Positions 10,624 to 22,740 of a DNA stretch of 64,000 nucleotides are shown one piece after another (the stretch's first letter is position 1; every line of letters begins with the position of its first letter). The stretch is from Linanthus parryae (Eukaryota > Streptophyta > Magnoliopsida > Ericales > Polemoniaceae), in contig JALGPY010000010.1 of NCBI GenBank assembly GCA_023055425.1, positions 47,611,863-47,675,862 on the forward strand, written 5' to 3'. A program made the translations under genes and the position numbers. The notes below the pieces were generated by a model that made no database searches, was not told where the DNA came from, and was given only the letters and a program-made list of their open reading frames with translations.

Positions 10624-13600
10624 CTAAAATGTGCTGTGTACGCGTGTTGCTCTACGCAATAGATCTTTGTAGACAACATTTCGAGTTGTGCAATTAAATT
10701 GAATGCCGTCAATTGGTTCGATTAACACTTTTACTGCGGACCCTAACTTGGCTCTGGATAATGCCACATACAGTTGACCATGCGAGAATACAGGTTGTGG
10801 TAGGTAAACACCAACACGTTTTAGAGTTTGGCCCTGCGAATTGTTCATGGTCATAGCGAAGCATAGTCGAACTGGAAATTGTTTACGCTCGAATTCTATG
10901 GGATAGTGATCTGTTTGGGACGGTCTGAGCGGGATCCGAGGAATGAACACGGATTTCCCCTTATTTGGACCGACTGCAATCTCAGCATATATTACATTAG
11001 GCAACAACTCCTTGCAAATAAGTTTGACACCATTTGACAATCCAGACGACGGGTCAATGTTGCGTAGCAACATTAGTGGACAACCTGGCTTCACTTCTAA
11101 GTGGTGAGGTGGGATCCCATTGGGAGTTAGTGTATGCAGGAATTCTACTGGATGAGTCGACTGATTCTCTGGCAGAGATCGATCGAAGCTATTATATGTA
11201 TGAGACTGCCCTGGAAATCTACTCAGCAAAATTTGATTGATTCGGTCTACGCAGTCATTCCGAGGAGTCAGAATTGCTCTTTCAGTAAGGTACCGCGGGT
11301 CCAAACAGTCAGATTGGAAATTGCAGTATACAGCTTTAATAAACAAATCTATTGACATGCTTTCATCAATAAATGGCACAATCATCGATTTTGGCAAATC
11401 TATTGTTGCTTCATCAACATCTTGCACACTACCATTTCCAATCGACAAGAGAAATTGGCAGAAGGTGGGATCGTCAACAGCACGCATATTTTCCGTAAGA
11501 TAAAGCAAATGCATACTGGCCCATAGAGGTGAGTCAACAATGCTGAGATACATTCCTCCTTAGTGGCACGCACCGTCACAGGCAGCACCTGCCTGAAATC
11601 ACCTCCAAAGACCACGACCTTACCTCCAAATAGCGATTCATTGGAACATATATCACGAAGCATACATTCAAAAGCCTCTATATTCTGCTTCTTCGCCATC
11701 GTCACCTCATCCCATATGATAACTTTGGCCTCACGAATAAGGTGAGCAAGAGCTGTCTGTTTTCCAATGTTGCAGGTATTCTTATCCGTGGTATCCAAGG
11801 GGAGCTTGAAGCGAGAGTGCGCAGTTCTTCCACCAGGCAAGTTTGAGGCTGCAATACCAGTGCTAGCAGTAGCCAGAGCAATCCCTCCACCACTGCGGAC
11901 ATATGCCAGCAGAGCTCTGTACAGGAAAGTTTTCCCCGTGCCACCTGGTCCGTCAACGAAGAAACATCCACCTTTCATTTCGTTTATATGATTTGTGATT
12001 ATTTTGTAAGCTGCTGATTGCGCGTTATTTAGCTGGTCGATGGCAGCCACGTCTTCGGCTGGAATCGGTACTGCCAATTCCTCTTCAATTTCCCGATTCA
12101 CGGAAGACATTTCCTCACTATGACTAACTGGTAACGAAGTAATGAAATCAATCAATTGTCTCCCCATTGCCTCTAGAAATATATTCACTCCTTTAACAGT
12201 TCTGAATAGAATTTGAGCTTCATTCAATCTCCCCTCTTTCCGGAAATCTTCAGACAAATTGATATACATCCGATCCCACAAAGACCGTGGATTGCCTGGT
12301 TGGCAGTACACAAGGATAGTGGCAAATAAACGCCGCAATGTCTGGGGCATTTGAAAAGTCGCAGCTTCTTCCAAACAATCTTCAAGTGCTGTGTCTTTTT
12401 CCAACAGACCGAGCTTCTCACATGCCTCACGGTATGATTCACATATGTGATTCCTCACTGTCCGCAACTGCTTGTATGATTCAGCACCTCGGACATGAGT
12501 CAGTAATAATCGGAGGAAAAAGCGGTCTCCCTCCGAAGGATTAGCAGCAACAATACGTCCAATACTGTAGCCCTTCTTCCGAGGTTCCCAGCATAAATTT
12601 GTCTTATTCCACACGTAATGTTGTGGAAATTCGCTATACAACCAACTCTTTGCACTTTCATCACGCTTAATTGTTTCGAAATATTCCGTCAACATTGTCT
12701 TCACGTAGTTCTTATCCGCGGCAATGTATGGAAGCTTCGTATATTTGTCGAAGGAAATAGATTGCATGCCGGGAAGGTGAAGTGGAAGTGCAGTTACGGA
12801 AGGATACATCTCGTTGAGCGGGAAACTGTAAAGACGCCATGCAGCCTCCGGAGGTGAAATCCACCTGGCAGACTGGAAGGCTGCAATTTCATCAATACCA
12901 CTTGTTTGATTTGACACAAGTTGGAATGCAATTTTATCGTGCCCTTTGTAAATATACTTGTACAGATATTTAACTGCCTTGATTGTTGAGCAAATCTCGA
13001 CATTTATGTGGCAGTCATATTTCGCCAGCAAGTATGGATTGTAAGGCACGACCCATCTATTATCAAGAGTAGCTCCTCGAACCTCAACAGTGCGACCGTT
13101 GCGCTGTCGGCGATAAATAGCAAACGAATTATCGCCAGTTCTTGTGGCATTGCAAAAATCCCGAGGATATCTGTTCTTGCATCCAGTCCGAGGCCGCATA
13201 CATACATTGTTCTTGTTGTGTTCACCACAAGGACCGTGCATCATATGCCTCACAACGGCATTGTAGAGATGAGGATTGACCTTAGGATCAGGAATTTCAG
13301 CTGAGATATACCTGTCATACTCATCAGGTTGCATCAATTTCGCAAACTTTTTCAGAATCAGCAGGAAATGCACATGTGGAAGACCACGTTTCTGATACTC
13401 AATGACATACGTATAAGCTGCAATCGGGCCAAGAATTTCTCGTTCGACTAAATCACGTTTCAGCTCAACTACCTTCGCACGGAAAATGCGAGCTACTAAA
13501 TCCGGTCGATTCGATGCTTCCTCATGAGGCAGGAGCTCATCTTGGATTTCAGACCATCTAGGATTGCAAGTCATCGTTACAAAGTAATCAGGCTTCCCAA

Positions 13601-16600
13601 ACTGACGCACAAGGGCCATTGCATCTTGATAACGACGCTTCATATCTCGTGGTCCCCCAACAAATGAAGGCGGTAGAACAACATGACGACCAATGTTCTC
13701 AGGATTCGTTTCTCCTGCGGCCAGACTATCAATTATACCTCGATAAAGTTCTGCGCGGATATCATCCTGGTTGAAGCGCACATAGTCAAGTCGACTTGTT
13801 TCCAATTTGATGTACATGTCAACGATATATTGTTGAAGCAAACGACCGAAAAATAAAATCGAGGAATGCCGCATGCTTCGAATTTGCAAACGGTAGCAGT
13901 AGTACTGCCGACAGGTCACAGTTGGAATCTCTGACTCTGCATCCTCTTTACCTGCATCGACCAAAATAACAGTTAGAACATCATGTAAATATGTCTGCAA
14001 AGAAGAGAAGATTGTGTCATTCAAGAACATTGGGCATGTGCAAACCTGAACGTCGCTTCTTCTTCTTTGGCCCTTTTGCGGCATTATTCTTCGCAGGTTT
14101 CTTCTCGATACCAGTATGCCAACCAGGTTGACCATAAGGGAACATAATCGGGTACTGTAGTGGGTCGTAGCACCCCAAGTGGTACTTGATTGCTTCTGGC
14201 CCACCCTTCTTTCGCTGCACCAAGATATCACGCGAATACTTGCCTGCACGATATTCATCATCTATCCAAATGCCGGCAACCTGATCTGAAGTAGGCATGT
14301 TATGGGTTCTCTGATCCAAGCCGGGATCACACCGAATACGTATATCACAGTCCATGAGATCAGGGGTCTCAGACATTGACTGGAATTTTTCATTGTAGGG
14401 ATTTGATTTCAGGATGTCAGTCAGGTAAGCAATAATGGACGGATCAACATTGCTGAACGTCTGAGATCGACAATGTAACTGATAAGCAGGATCGTAAAAA
14501 TATAATTCCAGATATCGAGGTGTCTCCTCACCGGGGTCGAGGTTATTGATGTAATGATATATTTGACCCTGAACCCTGAATGTATAAATTCCTTTGCTAT
14601 TTTTGAGGATTTCACGATCATTCTTCACGCCCATAGATGTGAAAGAAAATAAACTGTTGTATGCACGAATCGAAGTTCTGAATTCCTGACTTGTTGCATT
14701 ATCCGACAGTAGCAATGCAGCCAGTGTGTCATGAATTTCATGTGCAGCAAGAACAACTCGGCCCGAACTGCAGCAAAATCCATCTGGTTCGTACGCAAAA
14801 AGTTTCGCCTGGCAATGAGGACATATCCTTGGCTGGGGTAGCCGGCTCGGTTCAGTGGGAGGAGAGGGGGGATCACGTTGCCACCTCTTTCTACGCTTCT
14901 TCTCTGCAAGACAGACACATTGGAAATAATAATCAATACCGTGAACAGACAAGAGGGGGAATATCATGACATCAGCAGTAGTATAATACTCACTCGATGG
15001 TTTAGCGCCAGTGGAAGTACCGGGAGGACGCTTGCTGGACTCACCTGACAATGAGCATGATGCACCACCTTCACCAATAGGCTCCGATGATGCAGGAATG
15101 TCAGATGATGACTGAGTTGCAGCATATTGAAATAAAAGAGGTGCAAATGAATCATGCGCTGTGCGAGAACACGGAGCAGTAGTGACGCTAGAAAGAGCAA
15201 ATGCCAGTCCATGATTCTGCTGACCGTTGTACACATCCAGAGCAGTGACACAGAAGCCATGCCGGACAACAATCCGGGAAGATTTAGATGGCGTTAATTG
15301 TGCAGTTGCTGTGGACGGAGGCACTGAGGTACCGACTACATTTGTTGAGGCTGCAGGGCAATGTTTTGCCGGGAGACATGCAATACCACGTTTACGTAAT
15401 CTCTGAGATGAAACTTTCCCCGGACCACTGTGCTTTCGTTGCGAATCACATTTAGCCCGAGGCACTACAGTTTTCTCCTTTCCTCTGCATTCTCGACTAT
15501 TGTTTGGACTCACACTGCTTCCGTTTTCACATACTGGAGAAGCACTTGAACCAACTTTTGACGGTCTACCCCTCTTCCGACAGTTTCCTGAAATTGCCAC
15601 GCTACTCACTGCCTCGTCTGGATTAGCAACATTACAGTCTACGTCTTCTCCATCACGAACAACAGCTTTGCGCGTCTGTTCTTGTTCATTATCTACTTCT
15701 TTACCACCGACTTCAGGCAACAAAGTTGGCCGATGAGTTACTGCTTCCGAAGAAATAAATTGTGAACCATAGGGATGCACAATGTCAACCGATGATTCTC
15801 CACGAACGATGTCTGCAACCTCTTCTGTCACAATCACAGGAGCAGCCTCATGAGCAGCGGATGAATCTTCCCTCTCACAGCTATAGCAACCTTTTGTTGA
15901 TATGGTGGATGAATTTACTTGATCACGGAAAAAATGATTAGCGACAACCTTCGAGCTGTTTGGAACTGTTGAGTCTTTGGTTCCCTGCAATCTTTTCTGA
16001 ACGCCACTGGGGTCATTGTGCAAAGTTGCACCCGATCCATTCTTCCGAGGTCTTCCTCTTATGCCACATTCACGACGACCCCCAGGTGAAATATGTACAG
16101 CAGTTATCCCTGCTACAGCATTTCCAGTAATCGGACAATGACCGACAGCAATCTTACTCACTGGTTCAGTAGCAGCACAGTGACGAACATCATTGCCTGC
16201 AACTTCACCAGAACATCTGCGTTCAGCAGTTGGGGTTACGGAAGAAGAATCAACTCGTCCTCGCAAAACCTGATTCATTGCATCAGGACACATAGATTGC
16301 ATAACATCACAACAGCCAGCATCAACACATGAATTTCCGCTGATAACATTGGCGAACTGCTGTTTTTCAGAAGGGGGAGGTGCTTTAGGAGTAACTGACG
16401 TACTATCTCCGGCACAGGCCGTGTCAGACGGTGCAGTTACAGCAGTGGACTCTACGTGTTCACGGAAAAATTGATTTCGCACAACCGCATTAAGATCACA
16501 CACTTTGGCACCGTTCTCTCGCTCGAGCCTATGTCCAGGACGGACAGTTAGCCTCTCTAAAATTGCACCAGCTTCATTTTTCCGAGGTCTTCCTCTTCTA

Positions 16601-19026
16601 CCACGTCCACGCCCAGTCCTGCATGATAGTTCTTGAGCAGATATCCCACATTCAACATTTTCAACCTCGGAACCATCCCTACCAGCAAAGACAGTCATTG
16701 CAACACTACATGATTCGGACGGTGTAACTTGCCTGGTACGGCAACCCAGAACATCAGCCGATGAAATTTGAGGACTAACATCAGAAACCTCCCGTATTTC
16801 AATCACGTGAGACACGGGAGTGGACTGCTGTGTTACATTTGAGGGAGACGATATAACGGTATTGGATGAACCACCACCAGCGGAGGGATTGTGCGCCGGC
16901 TTGGCCACACCAGCTATTTCTATTTGTTCACGGAAAAAATGGTTGCAGGCACCCGCAACATTATCAAATACTTTTGGATTGTTGTCTCGCTCCGTCCTTC
17001 CTTCAACTCCATCATTGACCTTCTGCAAAGTCAAATCAGCTTCAGTTTTCCGGGGTCTTCCTCTTCTACCACGTCCACGACGACCCCCACGTGAAATCTC
17101 TGCAGCAGATGTTGCATCGACAGCATTTGCAATTTCAAAACAATCCACCGCATTAATTCCAGTAACTACACCTCTACATGATTCAGTAGCAGCAGAGTGA
17201 CGAACATCATTGACTGGGACTTCACCTTCTTCTCCGAAAACCTGATTCATTGCATCGGAACACATAGATTGCATAACAGCGGAACAATTAACATCAGCAC
17301 ATGAATTTCCGCTAATAACATCAGCGACCTGCTGTTTTTCAGAAGGGGGAGGTGCTGTAGGAGTGACTGAGGAACTACCCCCAGCAGAGGCTGTTGCAAC
17401 CGGTGCAGCAACAGCAGTGCCCTCTACGTGTTCACGGAAAAATTGATTCCGCACAGTCGCAGTAAGATCAAATATTGTGGCATCGTTGTCTCGCTCCACC
17501 CTAGCTCGAGGAACGTCAGTTCGCCTATCCGAAATCGCAACGACCTCATTTTTCCGAGGTCTTCCTCTTTTACCACCTCCACGCCCAGTCTTAAATGATA
17601 GTTCTTCAGCAAATATCCCACATTCAACATTTTCAACCTCGGAATCATCCCTAGCAGCAACTACAGTCACTGCACCACGACATGATTCAGACGACGTACA
17701 TTGCCTGTTACGGCAACCCAGACCACCAGGACATGAATTTTGAGGCTGAACAGCAGAAACCTCCCGCAATTCAATCACATGAGACACGGGAGCATACTGA
17801 TGTGTGTGATTTGAGGGAGATGATATAACGGTATCGGATGAACCATCCCCAGCAGAGAGATTTTCCGCCGGCTTGGCTACACCACATGTTTCTATTTGTT
17901 CACGGAAAAATTGATTGCGAGCACCTGCAACATTATCAAAAACCTTCGGATTGTTGTCTTGCTCTGGCCTTCCCTCAACTCCGTCACTGACCTTCTGTGA
18001 AGTCAACGCAACTTCATTTTTCCGGGGTCTTCCTCTCCTACCACGTCGAGGACGAACCCCCCGTGAAATCTCTCCAGCAGATGTTGCATGTACGGCATTC
18101 GCAATTTCAAAACAGTCCACCGCAGCAATTCAAGTAACTGCACCACCACATGATTCAGGCGGCATAAATTGCATATTATGGCATCCCACAACATCAGTAC
18201 CTGAATTTTCACTAATAATATGATCAACCTTGTCTACTGCAGTCGCAGAATCGACGGCGACATCACTGCATGTACCTTCAACAGAACGACTGCTTGCATT
18301 GACCTTTGGTACGGCAGAGCACTCAACTTGTTCTACGAAAAATGGATTTCGAACCATTGCAGAAGCATCCAACACTCTTCTACTGTCGCCTATGTTGAGC
18401 ATTCCGACACCGCTGCTGTAGACATTGTCCGAGGTTGCACCACCAGCATTTTTGCGAGGACGCCCTCTTCTACCACGGCCACGACCACTACAGTCCACAC
18501 TTCGTCCACCACCTACATTATCAGCATCAGGCAATGCGAATGATGCATCAGTAGTGCCAGCATATACAGGATGGATAACAGTCAATGGTGATACATCATC
18601 TCCACCAGGCACTAAATTCCTACGCAGTCCAGAATCCTGCAATGATTCTGATTCAACAGGTACTGCAAGTTTGCTTGTATTAACTAACTCTGGCGTTGCC
18701 TCACGGCTATTGCATGCACCGTGTGAGGTTACAACAACTGCATTTTTCTGAGGCCGCCCTCTTCCGCCGCGGCCACGAGCGCCAAAGCTTGCAATTCTAC
18801 CACTGCATACTTGATCAACTGGAGGCAATCTACAAGACTCACCATTTGTAGCATTACATGCAGTACTGATAAGAGCTGGCTGCTGTGATGTCAGCACGGC
18901 GGGACATTCAATCTCTCCATCACCCAGGGAATTACCGCGCAGTCCAGGATCTTGCAATGCTTCTGATTCAGTGACCGGTGGAGTCTTGTCTGTATTAGTA
19001 GCAGACATACCTATATTGTAAATCAT
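10624..19026 (-). pseudogene. Helitron Rep/PIF1-like helicase with AT-hook-rich N-terminus; two breaks
   Basis: The minus-strand exons are 14994-19026, 14046-14903 and 10624-13951, with GT-AG introns of 90 and 94 nt. About 2,740 codons result, far longer than the roughly 1,400-1,500 usual for plant Helitron proteins. The first roughly 1,200 residues are an AT-hook array. A cysteine-containing Helitron N-region follows (ICPHCQAKLFAYEPDGFCC, then YHLGCYDPLQYPIMFPYG). The Rep domain has the HUH motif HVH at 13368-13376 and the tyrosine motif KYLYKYIYKGHD near 12940-12980. The helicase has Walker A GPGGTGKT at 11928-11951, Walker B IIWDEV near 11715, FGGDFRQVLP near 11615 and the C-terminal YVALSRA. 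It would nick and unwind DNA for rolling-circle transposition. One TGA at 18130-18132 interrupts the N-terminus. One frameshift near 11550-11565, equal to a net one-base loss, breaks the helicase between FRQVLPV and LTENMRA. This copy is probably not functional as it stands. Confidence 0.9.
15555..18775 (-). repeat. Eight AT-hook modules in the Helitron protein, partly a 972-bp in-frame tandem duplication
   Basis: AT-hook cores (mostly RRGRPRKN; first copy GRGRPQKN, last RKRGRPSKV) are encoded near 18750, 18465, 18030, 17565, 17060, 16595, 16055 and 15570. Six modules carry a second motif about 50-60 residues later, NQFFREQ or a variant. The segment beginning VDCFEIANAV occurs near 18125 and again 972 nt (324 codons) further on. 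The hooks at 18030/17060 and 17565/16595 pair at the same distance, so a two-hook unit was duplicated in frame. A more diverged third copy starts near 16130. Confidence 0.9.
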
Positions 19027-19942
19027 TACTCAGGACACACCACAACAAATCTAGAATCGAAGAATTTTTGTGATGCAGGGAATGCTGGACTTTTTCCCAT
19101 ATCTTGGGACTTTTGTTTTAACCTTCCACCTCCCTCATTCTGCAACGGTCTGCTGCCGTTAGTGAATACACACTTAAATCAATTCAAACTACTTGAAAAT
19201 TTACTTATTCACTCACAAAATTTAAGTGACACACATGTTCTAACATAACATATTCATCACCAGTAATGACATTTATCTTTTTAACATACATCCCATATTA
19301 TATCATATTAATCATCATATTGTACAAATCACACAAACAAATATGCACTCGTAGCATTTTAACCATCCAATAGAATTACGACCACATAACAACATATACA
19401 GTTCACACATCACTAATAAAACAAGCTATGGCCAGCATTTTGAACGACAGTACCCGCATCATTTCAGAAATTGCAGAAAAGAACCTGTGATATGCAAACA
19501 ACAATGCCAATACAGCAACCACTCAGCCCAGTAGCTCCTTCCACGTCGCTGAAAAAACAAATGAACCCAGAAAAGAAATTAAAAAAAAAAGGAAAAAAAA
19601 AGGGAAAATTTAGATCATCCCTGGATTTCAATCATGCCATAGAACAAACCATTCATTCGAACATCTTACCAGGAAAACAGTCGACAATGCGGTCCAATGA
19701 ACTCGTCACAACCGGCAACACATGGGTAACCCCACAAACCAGCTGGAACAGATAACGTAATGCAATTAAACAGGGGATATTCAAACACACTGAATCAAAC
19801 AAACAACTGTCTAACCAAATTTTGTTCCCGGCACGAAATACATCAAATAATAGATACAAAAGTTGATCACAAACAGGGCAATTTTGTTATGACATACGAT
19901 CTAGAAGCTGCTGAATAGCATGACACAATGCAGTCAGGTAAT

Positions 19943-20230
19943 TACCAAATCATTGGTATTTAATAACACCCAACCTCCACATCAAACGCCATATTACACC
20001 AAACTATAAACATTTAATAGGGGACCTACAAACTGCAATCAATCTGTACATGCAACTGTAGTGGAACACCTATGTACATAGAATAAACCAGATCATCAGC
20101 ATTTAATAATACCAGACCACCATACCAAACCCAATCTTACCACAAACTACACACATTTTATCCAACAACCAGAAACTGTACCCAGTCTGAACATGCAACT
20201 CCTCCATTCAACCTCCGAACGGAAAATAAA
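19943..20230. repeat. Two tandem diverged copies of a ~142-bp unit
   Basis: Copies run from about 19943 to 20083 and from 20084 to 20230. Shared blocks include a match around ACCAAATCAT / ACCAGATCAT, then ATTTAATAA, then a run ending in ACATGCAACT. Confidence 0.6.
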
Positions 20231-20984
20231 TTAAACAGTGAGTAAAATGATGCGAAAATATAAATGAACAATTTAATAAAATAAAGAAGAATTATCCAGA
20301 AACAGAGACAAACCATTGCACACACCTCTTACATCAAACTTCATACATGCAACACCAACATTGAACCTTTGAAGCACAAAAATGAAGAAGAAGAGAAAGG
20401 AAAAAATTTAAAAAAAAAAAAAAACAGGGGATAAATTCATCCCAAAACAGGGAGAGAGCTTTGCACATACCAGGAAAGAGATCGAAGAGAGTAGACAGTG
20501 GGAGAACAGAGACACCGTCTCATTAAACCCACGAGAATGTTGCGACACGTGTAAGCTGTGTAACAGCAGCTCACGTCAGATTAGTGGCGGGAACAGTACA
20601 TGTACTTGGGCTCCAAGCAACAAAAGGCGGTGGTAATCCCACCAATGAGCAACGACACAGAGTGAGGGCAAAGTTCTGAGTGAGAAGACGATCAAATTAC
20701 CTCAACCACTGACTATAATCGGCGTGGTAGGAAGGTTGAATAAGCAAGGGCAAAATCGACTGCTAACAAATAATAAGTTTCTGAATCAATTTGATGACAT
20801 CTCTATCAATCTAACAAAAGCTATTTTTTCCTATCAATTTCACATCTGCAGCCAACTAAGTAAACAATATTACGGCCACCAAATATGAAATCCACACCGA
20901 AACATATGGAAACAGCATGGTTAAAATGGTCAATATAGAAGGAAGCATGGTCAAGATCAAATAACCCTTTAACCAAAATAGAAT

Positions 20985-21570
20985 ATAATGAATAATTTAA
21001 AACTGTGCCTAAAATCACTTACTACAAAAGTACCTACCTAAAATTGTTAATTACAAAAGTACCTCTGCTAAATTTAGACAGCTCACTCTTGGACTTTTGA
21101 TCATTCTCTGACCCCACAGTGCGTACGTCTCCAAACAACGCAACCCTAAACATCTAACCGACACAACCCTAAACGTCGCATATTTCTTCTGATCCTCTAA
21201 TGAAGAGTAAGCATCTCTCTCATGTAGAGGAAAGCATGGTTAAGATGAAATAACCCTCTAACCAAATACTTTATCATCTGAAATACAGCGAGTAGCAAGG
21301 GAGTCGAGAGAAATTAAGAGAAATTGACATGTAAATCCTAGGACAATAAATAAAAGAGTGAATAATTTAAAGGTGTGCCTGAAATAACTTATTACAAAAG
21401 AACCTACTTAAAATTGTTAATTACAAAAGGGTTAATATAGTCACCTACTACAAAAGTACCCACCTAAAATTGTTAATTACAAAAGTACCTCTGCTAAATT
21501 TAGACTGTTCACTTTTGGACTTTTGGTCATTCTTTGACCCTACAATAAGTACGTCGGCAAACGACGCAAC
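20985..21570. repeat. Direct repeats in Helitron leader
   Basis: A block containing AAAATTGTTAATTACAAAAG and CCTCTGCTAAATTTAGAC at about 21021-21110 recurs about 426 bp later (from about 21447). A shorter copy of its first half lies near 21355-21430. Confidence 0.75.
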
Positions 21571-21729
21571 CCTAAAGATCTATCCGACACAACCCTAAAC
21601 CACAAATGGAAATTCACAGAATCCATTTTTCTCCTCTGGAATTGACATGTATATCCGACTCACACATCCAAACCACAGCCACAAAATCCATTCAGAAGTT
21701 GCATTAAAAGACAAACATGAAGGGTAAAA

Positions 21730-22500
21730 ACGGAAGTCAACAGAAGCTAATTTTTCTGATCGAATTCACATCTGCATCCAAAGCACACTACCAAATTACA
21801 GCCACCAACTATATTCAGGACACCTAATTAAGAGACCACGTCGCGGACAGAAATGGAAGTTAACTGAAGCTATTTTTTCCAACAAATTTACATCTACATC
21901 CAAGTCACACAACCGAAATGTATTGAGGGCATCCCATAAAGCAGAAACACCAGGGGCAGAACCGGAAGTTAATAGATTCTATTTTTTCCATCGAATTTAC
22001 ATGTGCATCCAAAGCACACTACGAAATTACAGCAACAAACTCTATTCAGGATAGCTAATAAAGAGACCACAGCAGGGACAGAATTGGAAGTTAACTGAAT
22101 CCATTTTTTTCAACAAAGTTACATCTAAATCCAACCACTACACCAAAATTACAACCACTAAATCTATTGAAAACAACCAGTAAATGACAAACAGCAGGGG
22201 CAGAATCGGAAGTTATCAAAAGTTATTTTTTTCATCGAATTTACGTATCGATCCGAAGCACACTACGAAATTACAGCCACCAACTCTATACAGGATAGGT
22301 AATAAAGAGACCACAGCAGGGACAGAACTGGAAGTTAATTGAATCTATTTTTTTCAACAAATTTACATCTACATCCAAATACTGCACCAAAATTACAACC
22401 ACTAAATCCATTGAAAACAACCAGTAAATGACAAATAGCAGGGGCAGAACCGGAAGTTATCAAACGTTATTTTTTTCATCGAATTTACGCATCGGTCCAG
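21730..22500. repeat. ~122-bp tandem repeat with ~243-bp dimeric period at the Helitron 5' side
   Basis: Six to seven units each begin near a GGAAGTTA block followed by a T-run and a CGAATTTACAT or CAAATTTACATC block. One type, recognisable by CATCGAATTTAC, starts near 21958, 22201 and 22445. The other, with CAACAAATTTACATC or similar, starts near 22079 and 22323. The two types alternate, so the higher-order period is about 243 bp. Confidence 0.8.
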
Positions 22501-22714
22501 ACCAGATAACATAATTACATAATGATGCCATTATAGCCTCAGTAAAATACCGGTCCGCAGGAGGACAACACAGACATTTCAATCCGAAATAAATTGCAAG
22601 GAGTGGCGAAGAAGGACGTGGCAAACTACCGTTGGAGGACGATGGCGGCAAACCCACATGCAAGCCAATCAATGGTCCACGGTGTGCAAAACGCCTAGAT
22701 GGCAAAGTGGCCAT

Positions 22715-22740
22715 ATCTCCTTTTATTATAGGTAGTATGA
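22715..22740 (-). other. Helitron 5' terminus
   Basis: On the minus strand the element starts TCATACTACCTATAATAAAA, matching the common plant Helitron start TC-(N)-TACTA...TATAATAAAA. The flanking base (22741, T on plus) is A on the minus strand, as expected at an AT target. Confidence 0.85.

Larger units (their letters stand above)
1..22740 (-). mobile_element. Giant Helitron carrying several genes (3' end outside window)
   Basis: The 5' end lies at 22740: read on the minus strand it starts TCATACTACCTATAATAAAA, the usual plant Helitron TC...TATAATAAAA terminus, and the base before it is A, as expected for insertion between A and T. It contains a Rep/helicase gene and, on the same strand, an RPA70-like gene, the usual plant Helitron pair. 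RNase H-like, coiled-coil, B3 and second RPA-like genes follow on that strand with no visible transposon boundary between them. I found no 3' hairpin plus CTRR end in the window, so the element is either longer than 22.7 kb or ends where I failed to see it. The Helitron identity of 8.2-22.7 kb is solid; inclusion of the left 8 kb is inference. Confidence 0.75.
19027..22740 (-). other. Helitron 5' leader, no gene
   Basis: About 3.7 kb between the Helitron 5' end and the Rep/helicase start, without a convincing ORF. It carries three sets of direct repeats (listed separately) and A-rich runs near 19578-19603 and 20401-20425. The Rep/helicase promoter should lie here but I cannot place it. Confidence 0.7.

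Noticed and set aside
14046..14261. First part of the long minus-strand frame over the Rep domain as an N-terminus
   Set aside because: This stretch is the shadow of the Helitron N-region in another frame. The real sequence enters through a 94-nt intron (13952-14045) at the splice acceptor by 13951.
14904..14993. In-frame coding sequence between the AT-hook exon and the Helitron N-region
   Set aside because: It is open but bounded by GTGAGT and TTGCAG, has a length of 90 nt and removes non-conserved residues, so I treat it as an intron. Retention is possible.
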